Shown here: in pieces, positions 7,357-15,328 of the stretch
Numbering within the stretch: the stretch's first letter is position 1
Layout: each line of letters starts with the position of its first letter
Assembly: GCA_027486025.1 (NCBI GenBank)
Contig: JAIXPY010000060.1
Span: forward strand, 1-34,749
Origin: Burkholderiaceae bacterium
GTDB taxonomy: Bacteria; Pseudomonadota; Gammaproteobacteria; Burkholderiales; Burkholderiaceae
Direction: 5' to 3'
Length of the DNA stretch: 34,749 bases
The notes under the pieces: model-generated
Told to the model about the DNA's origin: nothing
Databases searched by the model: none
What the model saw: the letters and a program-made list of their open reading frames with translations, nothing else
Translations under genes and position numbers: made by a program

Positions 7357-8151
7357 GTGACTTCATCCCCCCTGCCAGTAGCACCTACATCGAACCCGCT
7401 CTGGGAGCAGTTTCTGGGTGATTTTTTTACTGGTCAAGTGCTCCCACCCTCGGCACTCCAGGCTATTTTTGAGCCCTTGCGGAGCCCGAGGGCAGATGGC
7501 ATGGTTGTGGTCGGCCAGATTGGCCAAACCATGGATGGCCGGATTGCAACGGTTACGGGTCAATCGAAATACGTCAATGGCCCAGACGGCCTAACCCACC
7601 TCCACCAATTGCGCGCGCTGGTTGATGCCGTTGTGATTGGGGTTGGAACTGCGCTAGCCGATAATCCGCAGCTCACTGCTCGCCTGGTCCATGGAAAAAG
7701 CCCTGCACGCGTGGTAATCGATCCCCGTGGCCGGCTACCCTATCAATCCCTAGTTTGGCAGGATGACGGCATTCGGAAAATCTGGATCGTTGGAGTCGGG
7801 GTTAACGTCCATCTCTCACCTCAGGTTGAGCTTATTCGACTACCCGCAATCGATGGGCGGATTGATCCATTACAGATTCTCCAAATCCTTTCGGCAGGGG
7901 GGCTGAAGCGGGTTTTAGTTGAAGGCGGCGCAGAAACGATATCGCGTTTCATGATCGCCCAATGCCTTGATCGACTTCATCTGATTGTGGCCCCGATTGT
8001 GATGGGTTCTGGGCGACCTAGTTTTAACTTGCCCCCAATTGAACACATGGATCAGGCAATGCGTTTACCCGTGAAAACGCACCTCATCGGTAATGAAATT
8101 GTGTTTGATTGTGACTTGCAGTCACAGCGTAATCCAATTACTTCGGTGTAA
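7357..8151 (+). CDS. RibD C-terminal-type pyrimidine reductase
   Basis: A 264-residue, stand-alone reductase of the RibD C-terminal/dihydrofolate-reductase-like fold, with no deaminase domain. Motifs: G-Q-T-M-D-G-R-I-A-T (substrate loop), G-V-G-T-A-L-A-D-N-P-Q-L-T-A-R, R-V-V-I-D-P-R-G-R-L, L-V-E-G-G-A-E-T (NADPH site) and D-R-L-H-L-I-V-A-P near the end. Such enzymes reduce the ribose side chain of the diaminopyrimidine made by GTP cyclohydrolase II. The N-terminal 45 residues are an unrecognised extension. The start is a GTG at 7357; the best Shine-Dalgarno lies too far upstream for it, so the start is uncertain. Its last 14 bases overlap the tail of the convergent glycosyltransferase gene. 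Confidence 0.85.
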   Translation: MTSSPLPVAPTSNPLWEQFLGDFFTGQVLPPSALQAIFEPLRSPRADGMVVVGQIGQTMDGRIATVTGQSKYVNGPDGLTHLHQLRALVDAVVIGVGTALADNPQLTARLVHGKSPARVVIDPRGRLPYQSLVWQDDGIRKIWIVGVGVNVHLSPQVELIRLPAIDGRIDPLQILQILSAGGLKRVLVEGGAETISRFMIAQCLDRLHLIVAPIVMGSGRPSFNLPPIEHMDQAMRLPVKTHLIGNEIVFDCDLQSQRNPITSV

Positions 8152-9211
8152 AGCGCCTTAAGGCAAGAGTAAATTGCTGTGCCGCTTGATCCCACGTCGG
8201 CTGCTGGGCTGCTGCTCGCAATGCGCCGCTCGACAGGCGTGCGCGATACGGTGCATCCTCGATGACCGTTTTTAAGGCGAGGGTCAATGCAGGAACGTCG
8301 CCAGGACGAACGAGTAAGCCAGCCTCACTGGGTACGGTATCGGGAATGGCACCACCACTTGTTGCAATAATCGGCAGGCCATAAGCCATTGCCTCGGCAT
8401 ACACCATGCCATAGCCCTCAAACAACGAAGGCAAAACAAACGCATCGGCTTGGGTATAGAGAATATCTAACTCTGAATCGCTTACGGTGCCAAGTACCTG
8501 CACTCGACTCTCAAAACCAAAACGCGCAATGCCATCGATCAATTGCTCGAACGCCGTAGTATTGCGAGTGGTGTCGCCTGCAATCGAGAGAGTCCAGAAC
8601 AAATCGGCTAAAGGCGCAAGTGCTGCCAGCAAATCAGGAAATCCCTTGCGTGGAATAATCGAGCCAACCGACAAGAGACGTACAGCATCACAGCTACCAT
8701 TGGTAATCTGTAATCGTTTCCGTTGATGCACGTTGCGGTCGGTGCCGGGCAAAACCACATCAATCCGATCCATTTGTACGCCATAATGCTGATGTAAATC
8801 GCGCGCCGTTGCAGGACTATTTGCGATGACCCCACTAACATGGCGAAGCGCTTCGGTCTCGCTCTGCTTAATTAGCGCGACCTCTTCTTCGCTTAATCCA
8901 AACTCAAATGCCAAGGGGTGGTGTATCAAAGCAACTAAAGGATGGTGTTTGGCAACGCAAGCTGCAACTTCAGGAAGAGCCCCAAGGGCTAAGCCATCGA
9001 TCACCATCGGCACTCCCGGTGTAAGACCCTGCAATTGCACTTTTGCCTCTTCTACTTGAGCGAGCTTGGGGAATGGATAGCCTTCACCTAGGCCAATTAA
9101 CTGAATATCCCAACCCAGGCTTTTAAGCCCTGCAATGATCCGCCGATCGTAAGCGTACCCTCCGGTAGGCGAATTTAAATCACCGGGATGAACAAAAATC
9201 AATTGCTGCAT
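8138..9211 (-). CDS. Glycosyltransferase family 4 (GT-B fold)
   Basis: A 357-residue GT4-type glycosyltransferase. The N-terminal domain opens with V-H-P-G-D-L-N-S-P-T-G-G-Y, the acceptor-side glycine loop. The C-terminal domain holds S-V-G-S-I-I-P-R-K-G-F and the donor-binding E-x7-E motif in F-E-G-Y-G-M-V-Y-A-E-A-M. It should transfer a sugar from a nucleotide sugar to an unknown acceptor, with net retention. I chose ATG 9211; a TTG at 9232 overlapping the upstream TGA would add seven residues. It lies 17 bases downstream of the PTPS-like gene and is surely in its operon, so the acceptor may be the product of the neighbouring pterin/pyrimidine enzymes. Confidence 0.85.
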   Translation of the reverse strand: MQQLIFVHPGDLNSPTGGYAYDRRIIAGLKSLGWDIQLIGLGEGYPFPKLAQVEEAKVQLQGLTPGVPMVIDGLALGALPEVAACVAKHHPLVALIHHPLAFEFGLSEEEVALIKQSETEALRHVSGVIANSPATARDLHQHYGVQMDRIDVVLPGTDRNVHQRKRLQITNGSCDAVRLLSVGSIIPRKGFPDLLAALAPLADLFWTLSIAGDTTRNTTAFEQLIDGIARFGFESRVQVLGTVSDSELDILYTQADAFVLPSLFEGYGMVYAEAMAYGLPIIATSGGAIPDTVPSEAGLLVRPGDVPALTLALKTVIEDAPYRARLSSGALRAAAQQPTWDQAAQQFTLALRRFTPK

Positions 9212-9228
9212 ACCAACAGCATCGGAGC

Positions 9229-9630
9229 TCAATGAATTTCGGCCTCATACCAAGCGCGGGCAATATGGGATTCTGAAATCGTGACGCGAATGGCGTGTAG
9301 CTCGCTTCCTGGTCGACCCAACTGATCGGCACGGGCAGCTACAGCCAACTGATCAAAGATGTATTTCGTTAAAAACTCGGTTGTGGTGTTGACGCCCTTG
9401 AACTCGGGACGATCATCTAAATTGCAATAGTTAATGGGTTGCAATGTTGCCTTTAAGACATCGAGTGCACGACCAATATCGATCACGATGCCATTGGCAT
9501 CCAGCTCTTTAGAAATGAAGGCGGCATCGACCACAAAGGTGGCACCATGCAAGGCTTGTGCCGGTCCAAAAACAGCACCCCGAAACGAGTGGGCAATCAT
9601 GATGTGATCGCGAACTTCAACTGTAAACAC
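9229..9630 (-). CDS. PTPS/QueD-family protein with a degenerate active site
   Basis: A 133-residue T-fold protein of the 6-pyruvoyl-/6-carboxy-tetrahydropterin synthase family. Family landmarks: A-H-S-F at 13-16 (first zinc His, H14), L-H-G at 27-29, G-I-V-I-D (47-51), N-T-T-T-E (81-85, the PTxE motif) and E120 near the pterin pocket. By eye the usual H-G-H reads H-G-A (28-30), the catalytic Cys four residues before it is Ala24, and the usual D-H pair reads D-D (72-73). Canonical PTPS or QueD chemistry is therefore doubtful. GTG 9630 is well supported: AAGGAG lies 5 bases upstream and overlaps the stop of the dehydrogenase gene before it. Confidence 0.8.
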   Translation of the reverse strand: MFTVEVRDHIMIAHSFRGAVFGPAQALHGATFVVDAAFISKELDANGIVIDIGRALDVLKATLQPINYCNLDDRPEFKGVNTTTEFLTKYIFDQLAVAARADQLGRPGSELHAIRVTISESHIARAWYEAEIH

Positions 9631-9639
9631 GGCAGCTCC

Positions 9640-10641
9640 TTAAGGGTAACGAATTAAACAACACAGTACATCACTGCGCGGGCCAAGTAAGTCCGGTAAG
9701 CGATCGGGTAATTGCGCAAAGTCAATGGCGGGGCTGAGCAAACAGTCTAATCGCGTATCACTTAATAATTCCACGGTGGTCTGCAGACGACGGCGGTGCG
9801 TCCAGCGTGGTCGGTGTGAGGTAGCGATATGCCCCACTTGACTCGATTGCAAACGAATCTGACGACTATGAAATGCACCGCCCAATGGCAGCTGAATTGG
9901 AGTAGTGCCATACCAACTTAATTCCAACACCGTTGCTTCATCTCCGGCAGCGGCCATTGCGGTGGCTAAACCAGCGGCACTGGCACTGCAGTGAAATACC
10001 GTATCGCAGTTTTGTGGCGCGTCTTTTGGTGAGGAAAAAGCGATACCCAAGGCACTTGCAATACGCGCTCGATCAGGGTTGCTATCAATTAGGGTTACCT
10101 CGGCGCCAGGCAAATGGCCACACAAATACGCAACTAAACACCCAACAACGCCGCCCCCGACAATCGCAATCCGGTCTCCAGGTCCGGGAGCAGCATCCCA
10201 TACCGCATTGAGGGCAGTTTCCATGTTTGCGGCCAAAACAGCACGCTCGCTACTGAGGTTATCGGGCAGTACGACGACCTCATCAACATTAGCCTGATAG
10301 CAGGTTTGATGGGGCCTTAAAGCAAATACCCGCCGACCAATCCAATCGACCGGTCCTGCCTCTACCTGCCCCACATGGGAATAGCCGTATTGCACTGGAA
10401 ACGGAAAGGCGCCTCCCATCCATGGCGCAGCCATACGGCTGTACTCTGACTCGGGCACCAGCCCACGATAGATAAGTGATTCGGTACCCCGACTCAGAGC
10501 CCCAAACAGCGCGCGCACACGAATACCATGGCTTGGTAACGGAGCGAGAGATTCGGAGCGAATTTCAGCGCGTTCTGGCGCCACATACCAAAGCGACTGA
10601 CTTAGGCTGGCACTGGAAGAATGGGCTGCGGTGTGTGGCAC
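9640..10641 (-). CDS. MDR-superfamily dehydrogenase without catalytic-zinc ligands
   Basis: A 333-residue medium-chain dehydrogenase/reductase. It has a GroES-like N-terminal domain with S-R-G-T-E-S-L-I-Y-R-G, and a Rossmann domain with I-V-G-G-G-V-V-G for NAD(P). The position that normally carries the zinc Cys reads G-A-L-S-R-G, and I see no Cys-His-Glu set, so hydride transfer would be zinc-independent. I moved the start to GTG 10641: AAGGA lies 7 bases upstream, and the family alignment begins shortly after. An ATG at 10731 in the same frame would abut the divergent gene's start and leave no promoter. First gene of a three-gene operon with the PTPS-like and GT4 genes. Confidence 0.75.
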   Translation of the reverse strand: MPHTAAHSSSASLSQSLWYVAPERAEIRSESLAPLPSHGIRVRALFGALSRGTESLIYRGLVPESEYSRMAAPWMGGAFPFPVQYGYSHVGQVEAGPVDWIGRRVFALRPHQTCYQANVDEVVVLPDNLSSERAVLAANMETALNAVWDAAPGPGDRIAIVGGGVVGCLVAYLCGHLPGAEVTLIDSNPDRARIASALGIAFSSPKDAPQNCDTVFHCSASAAGLATAMAAAGDEATVLELSWYGTTPIQLPLGGAFHSRQIRLQSSQVGHIATSHRPRWTHRRRLQTTVELLSDTRLDCLLSPAIDFAQLPDRLPDLLGPRSDVLCCLIRYP

Positions 10642-10731
10642 AAATAAATCCTTGTCATTAAGTAAAGAATTGCGCTCTACCCTATACTGCATAAGCATTT
10701 TGCACAGTATAAGTGAGCTCGAGCACGTCAT
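10642..10731. promoter_or_regulatory. Divergent promoter with 7-bp inverted repeat
   Basis: TATACTG (10683-10689) and CAGTATA (10705-10711) form a perfect inverted repeat with a 15-base spacer, between the divergent dehydrogenase operon and the OpgH-like gene. TATAAG at 10708-10713 could be a -10 toward the glucosyltransferase. One repressor at this dyad could control both arms of the cluster. No matching hexamer at -35 is convincing. Confidence 0.45.
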
Positions 10732-12513
10732 TTGAATCCCCCCCTCAATATAACCGTTGATCCGGTCATTCGCCTGCGGCGTCTGCTTTTTGCCGCGCTG
10801 TCACTGAGCACTGCGGCGCTAATGCTCTACGTCGTGCATCAGGCCTTAGCAAGTGATATCCCCTTGGTTCTGCGCATTCTTATGCTTACGCTCTTTGCGC
10901 TGACCTTGCCGTGGATGGTGGTTGGTTTTTGGAATGCCATTATTGGCCTCCTACTTTGCCAATGCTACAAAGATCCTACTACAGTAGTGCTTCCAGCCAG
11001 TATGCAAGTAAACGACTCTGCGCCACTCGCGCACTCGACTGCCATTTTGCTCTGCATTCGAAATGAGTCACCCGCGCGCTTGATTCGCAATCTACAAGAG
11101 ATGATGCGCGGCTTAGCAGCAGATCAACAGGCTGGATTTTTTCATGTATACGTCTTGAGTGATACCAATGATGAAGCTATCTTCAAAGAAGAGCGTGACT
11201 GCTTTGATGCCATGAGCGCAGAGTGGGCGAAGACTATTCGAATTACTTACCGTTGCCGCACAGACAATGCGGGCTTCAAGGCGGGTAACATTGCCGATTT
11301 TTGTGGGCGCTGGGGCAAAGATCATGACTTTGCATTAGTGCTTGATGCAGATAGCTTCATGGCCAGCACAGCAATCGTGCGCTTAGTACGAATGATGCAA
11401 GCCAATCCGCGCTTAGGGATTTTACAAGGCCTCGTCATTGGCTTACCATCCAGCAGTGCATTTACGCGCTTATTCCAATATGGCATGCGCCTAGGTATGC
11501 GCTCATACACCATGGGCTCGGCGTGGTGGCAAGCTGATTGCGGGCCCTACTGGGGGCATAACGCCTTAATTCGATTGGCTCCCTTTATTGAGCATTGTGA
11601 GCTGCCATCTTTAATTAGTCGCTCCGGTCTTCCCAAGCCGATCTTAAGTCACGATTTGATTGAGGCCATCTTGATGCGCCGTGCAGGCTATGAAGTCCGC
11701 ATCTACCCAAGTGAAGATGCCAGCTGGGAAGAAAATCCACCCACCCTCACGGAATACATCCGGCGTGACTTACGCTGGTGTGAAGGCAATTTGCAATACC
11801 TGGATTTACTGACGCTAAAAAATATCCAGCCAGTCAGTCGCATTCAGCTCGTCTTAGCGATTGCGATGTTTTTTGGATCACCCGCTTGGATTGCACTTAT
11901 TTTTATTTGCATGCTTGTAATTGGAGTAAGTGCAGCGCCATCGACCTTAGTGAATCCCGATTATTTCTCGGTCTTATTGGTGGTCACATTAATCATGTGG
12001 TACTTGCCTAAAATTGCGGGCGCATTAGATGTAGTGCTGCGCAACTCGGAGAGTCGGCGTTTTGGTGGTCGCTGGCGTTTTTGTTTCAGCCTAATGCTGG
12101 AACTGCTTTTTTCCCTTTTAATGACGCCAATTACCTGGTTGAATCACACCATTTTCATCATCGGCCTGGCATTTGGGGAAAAAGGCGGGTGGACCGGGCA
12201 GATGCGCGACGATCACTCTGTCTCCATTGCCCACGCATTCCAACAATTTTGGCCCCATACCCTGATTGGAATTGGACTTGCTAGCCTGCTGTACTTCACC
12301 CACCCTACAACCCTTTGGTACGGCATGCTATTTTTTGGTGGCCTCCTCTTCTCCATTCCTCTGGTTGTTCTCACGTCACAAGCGTGGCTCGGGCGTTGGA
12401 TGATCGACCGTCGCTTGTTAGCGCTACCCGAAGAAATTACGCCGCCAGCCGTGCTATTGCCCTTGCAACTCGGTGCCCTTGAAATCAACCGACTGAGGGC
12501 AGACAATAGCTGA
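10732..12513 (+). CDS. OpgH/MdoH-like membrane glucosyltransferase (short form)
   Basis: A 593-residue processive GT2 enzyme of the glucan-synthase type. Two membrane segments (about 15-75) precede the cytoplasmic domain, which has [13 protein letters not shown] (178-190), D-A-D-S (205-208), [11 protein letters not shown] (267-277), S-H-D-L-I-E-A (306-312) and [10 protein letters not shown] (344-353). Several more membrane segments follow (about 370-560). E. coli OpgH is about 850 residues; this form lacks the long N-terminal region. The family polymerises glucose from UDP-glucose into osmoregulated periplasmic glucans, but no opgG lies here. The TTG start at 10732 is chosen because the next ATG would remove the first membrane segment. 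Its TGA overlaps the exporter's ATG by one base. Confidence 0.85.
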   Translation: MNPPLNITVDPVIRLRRLLFAALSLSTAALMLYVVHQALASDIPLVLRILMLTLFALTLPWMVVGFWNAIIGLLLCQCYKDPTTVVLPASMQVNDSAPLAHSTAILLCIRNESPARLIRNLQEMMRGLAADQQAGFFHVYVLSDTNDEAIFKEERDCFDAMSAEWAKTIRITYRCRTDNAGFKAGNIADFCGRWGKDHDFALVLDADSFMASTAIVRLVRMMQANPRLGILQGLVIGLPSSSAFTRLFQYGMRLGMRSYTMGSAWWQADCGPYWGHNALIRLAPFIEHCELPSLISRSGLPKPILSHDLIEAILMRRAGYEVRIYPSEDASWEENPPTLTEYIRRDLRWCEGNLQYLDLLTLKNIQPVSRIQLVLAIAMFFGSPAWIALIFICMLVIGVSAAPSTLVNPDYFSVLLVVTLIMWYLPKIAGALDVVLRNSESRRFGGRWRFCFSLMLELLFSLLMTPITWLNHTIFIIGLAFGEKGGWTGQMRDDHSVSIAHAFQQFWPHTLIGIGLASLLYFTHPTTLWYGMLFFGGLLFSIPLVVLTSQAWLGRWMIDRRLLALPEEITPPAVLLPLQLGALEINRLRADNS

Positions 12514-14276
12514 TGGGCATTTTTCACTTGTATAGCCGCGCACTTGATTTACTCGGCACAGATCGGCGCCTGGGGTGGGTATTGGCTTTTGCTAACCTAG
12601 CCTTGGCCTGCGCGCTCTTTGCGGAGCCCATTTTATTTGGCCGCGTAATTGATGCCTTATCGCGCACGCCAAGTGCTGATGCGTCGGTGACGTGGAATGC
12701 CGTGTGGCCCTTATTGCTGCTTTGGATTGGCTTTGGCCTCTTTACAATTACCTGCTCTACTACGGTGGCTTTATTCTCTGATCGGCTTGCCCACCGAAGG
12801 CGACATGCTGTATTAACCACCTACGTTGAACACGTATTGCATTTGCCATTAGCACAGCAGAGTAAAACCCACTCCGGAAGGCTAATGAAAATCATGCTAC
12901 AGGGTACCGATACCCTCTGGTGGCTTTGGTTGAGTTTTTTTCGTGAACATTTGGCTGCAATTGTTTCGCTCATCATATTAATCCCAGTGGCACTCTACAT
13001 TAATTGGCGACTAGCACTGGTTCTGATTGTGCTCTGCCTCGTGTTTGGTTTTTTGACCCACTTTATTCTGCGTAAAACCCAAGTACTACAACAGCAAATC
13101 GAGGGACACCATTCCGACTTGGCTGCACTCACTGCTGACACACTCAGCAACATCTCTTTAGTGCAAAGCTTTGCCCGCATCCAGGCTGAAATGCAGTCCC
13201 TGCAACGCATTAGCCAACGCGTGTTGGGTGCACAATTTCCGGTGTTGTCCTGGTGGGCAGTAGTAACGGTACTGACGCGCTCTGCGACGACCATTAGCAT
13301 TCTCTGCATTATTGTTCTCGGGGTTTGGCTATACACCGAGTCTCTGATTACTATTGGCGAAATTGTCACCTTTGTAGCCTTTGCGGGCCTCATCATCGCG
13401 CGCTTGGATCAAGTGGTTGCCTTTGCCAATAAGCTCGGGGGCGATGCACCGCGCTTATACGAATTTTTTGCCGTGCTGGATACCGCTCCTGATATCAAAG
13501 ACCGTCCCGATGCAATTGACCCTGGCAGGTGCACTGGCCTAGTGGAGTTTCATGGGGTTTGCTTTTCCTATCATGCACCGCACCGAGCGGTTGATGATTT
13601 GAGTTTTGCAATCAAGCCTGGGCAAACGATTGCGCTGGTAGGCGCATCGGGTGCCGGTAAATCGACCGCACTCAGTCTGCTGTACCGTGCCTTTGATCCG
13701 CAATCTGGTCACATTACGATTGACGGTATTGATATTCGGCAATTTCAGCTAACGGCTCTACGGCGCAATATAGGGGTGGTATTTCAAGAGCCTCTTCTAT
13801 TCAATCGCTCAATTGCCGATAATCTGCGTATTGGCTCGCCAGAAGCTTCGGATGAGGCTCTGCGCGAAGCATGTGCTAGGGCTCAAGCATTGGATTTCAT
13901 AGAGCATCAGCCCGATGGCTTCAATACCATTATTGGTGAGCGTGGACGCACCCTTTCCGGTGGTGAGCGCCAGCGCTTATCGATTGCACGGGTATTGCTC
14001 AAAGATGCGCCCATCCTGATTCTGGATGAGGCCACCAGCGCCCTCGATACTCCAACCGAGGCCAGTGTATTGACTGCACTGGAAGCCGTAACGCACTCCC
14101 GCAGTACCTTGGTTATTGCCCATCGATTAAGTACCATCCGACAAGCAGACCAAATTTTGGTGATGGATGCGGGCAAGGTGATTGAATCCGGTAGCTTTGA
14201 AGCCCTCTACCAACAGAATGGTCGATTTACTGAAATCATGCAGCAGCAGTATGGCCTTATGCCTTCCGTAAAGTAA
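12513..14276 (+). CDS. NdvA/ChvA-like glucan ABC exporter (fused permease-ATPase)
   Basis: A 587-residue half-transporter: six-helix membrane domain (about 1-320), then an ATPase domain with Walker [10 protein letters not shown] (377-385), signature L-S-G-G-E-R-Q (481-487) and Walker [12 protein letters not shown]. The N-terminal stretch [11 protein letters not shown] closely recalls the rhizobial cyclic beta-1,2-glucan exporters NdvA/ChvA. It works as a homodimer. Translation is coupled to the OpgH-like gene (TGATG overlap), so the polymer or a glycosylated small molecule made by the cluster is the likely cargo. Assignment to the exporter family is firm; the substrate is inference. Confidence 0.85.
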   Translation: MGIFHLYSRALDLLGTDRRLGWVLAFANLALACALFAEPILFGRVIDALSRTPSADASVTWNAVWPLLLLWIGFGLFTITCSTTVALFSDRLAHRRRHAVLTTYVEHVLHLPLAQQSKTHSGRLMKIMLQGTDTLWWLWLSFFREHLAAIVSLIILIPVALYINWRLALVLIVLCLVFGFLTHFILRKTQVLQQQIEGHHSDLAALTADTLSNISLVQSFARIQAEMQSLQRISQRVLGAQFPVLSWWAVVTVLTRSATTISILCIIVLGVWLYTESLITIGEIVTFVAFAGLIIARLDQVVAFANKLGGDAPRLYEFFAVLDTAPDIKDRPDAIDPGRCTGLVEFHGVCFSYHAPHRAVDDLSFAIKPGQTIALVGASGAGKSTALSLLYRAFDPQSGHITIDGIDIRQFQLTALRRNIGVVFQEPLLFNRSIADNLRIGSPEASDEALREACARAQALDFIEHQPDGFNTIIGERGRTLSGGERQRLSIARVLLKDAPILILDEATSALDTPTEASVLTALEAVTHSRSTLVIAHRLSTIRQADQILVMDAGKVIESGSFEALYQQNGRFTEIMQQQYGLMPSVK

Positions 14277-14310
14277 TCAATTAACCTAATGATTGGCGAA
14301 TAGAATACCC

Positions 14311-15201
14311 ATGGGTGAATTTTCAGCAGATTGGTTGGCTCTGCGTGAGCCGGTAGATCACCGATCGCGCAATACCCTATTGCAAAATCAGGTGATTAAT
14401 TTCTTGCATCAGCGTGCATCTGTAGTTACGGGCTTACTGCACATCACCGATTTAGGATCTGGAACGGGCTCCAATTTACGCGCGCTAGCGCCCCATTTTG
14501 GCGCAATGCAATGCTGGACCTTAGTCGACTACGATACCGATCTCTTGCGGGCTGCGCGCACGACTTTACTGTCATGGGCAGATGGCGTTTTAGACAGCGC
14601 CACTCCCAGTTCAATCCGTGAGCTAGGGATTTTTTCAGGGTCTGTTGAACCCCTGGTCATCACTAAGAATATGAAAACGATTGCTGTTCAGTTTCGTTGC
14701 GCTAATCTCCTTGCCGATTACCGCAGCATTCTGAATGAACCTGCTGACCTAATTACAGCAGCTGCTTTTTTTGACCTAGTGGCAGAGTCCTGGTTAACCG
14801 ATTTTTGCACCAACCTTACTAAGCCTCTCTATACCGTCCTCACCTACGACGGAAAAGAAACATGGGGCCCGCCCAATACACTCGATGCTGATGTGCTGCG
14901 CGCTTTTCATGCACATCAATCGACTGATAAAGGCTTTGGCGTAGCGCTTGGGCCAAGAGCGGCAGAGCGTCTGCAATCCCTACTACAAGGCAGGGGCTTC
15001 ACCACAGCATGCGCGCCTAGCCCATGGGGCATGGATGACCACGATCGCGCTTTAATAGAGCAGCTCGCATTGGGCACTGCCAGCGCCGTCCGAGAAATGG
15101 GCGTGCTGGAAAGTAATGCAATCGATCAATGGGAGCAAGCACGCCGCCAAGCAAGCACCTGTGAGATTGGTCATATTGATCTGTTTGCGCATCCAGCATA
15201 A
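14311..15201 (+). CDS. SAM-dependent class I methyltransferase
   Basis: A 296-residue Rossmann-fold methyltransferase. Motif I is D-L-G-S-G-T-G-S-N-L-R and the acidic post-I residue lies in L-V-D-Y-D. I chose ATG 14311, because M-G-E-F-S-A-D-W-L reads as a natural N-terminus; a TTG at 14293 is possible. It lies 34 bases after the exporter on the same strand and is probably co-transcribed with it. The acceptor is unknown; as the last gene of the arm it may methylate the cluster's small-molecule product. Confidence 0.8.
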   Translation: MGEFSADWLALREPVDHRSRNTLLQNQVINFLHQRASVVTGLLHITDLGSGTGSNLRALAPHFGAMQCWTLVDYDTDLLRAARTTLLSWADGVLDSATPSSIRELGIFSGSVEPLVITKNMKTIAVQFRCANLLADYRSILNEPADLITAAAFFDLVAESWLTDFCTNLTKPLYTVLTYDGKETWGPPNTLDADVLRAFHAHQSTDKGFGVALGPRAAERLQSLLQGRGFTTACAPSPWGMDDHDRALIEQLALGTASAVREMGVLESNAIDQWEQARRQASTCEIGHIDLFAHPA

Positions 15202-15204
15202 ACT

Positions 15205-15253
15205 CGTTTTAGGTTCCTTGTGCCACCAATACCCAGCGCAAAGCCCTAAAACG
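15205..15253. repeat. 9-bp perfect inverted repeat after the methyltransferase gene
   Basis: CGTTTTAGG (15205-15213) and CCTAAAACG (15245-15253) are exact reverse complements, 31 bases apart. The dyad starts four bases after the methyltransferase stop. There is no following T tract, so it is either an atypical terminator or an operator for the membrane-protein gene that begins about 75 bases on. Confidence 0.45.
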
Positions 15254-15328
15254 CGATGTAACCTAATTACCCCTCTTTTTTGATATGATGGTTGCTTCTC
15301 AACAGCCTAGGTGCTTTTGCACCACTAT

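Noticed and set aside
9640..10641. MDR dehydrogenase as BchC (hydroxyethyl bacteriochlorophyllide dehydrogenase)
   Set aside because: It is far from the photosynthesis cluster and co-operonic with PTPS-like and GT4 genes. The shared S-x-G-T-E region is general to this MDR branch.
15310..15323. GGTGC-TTTT-GCACC hairpin as a terminator
   Set aside because: The stem is only 5 bp, has no T tract and lies at the start of the CorC-type gene.
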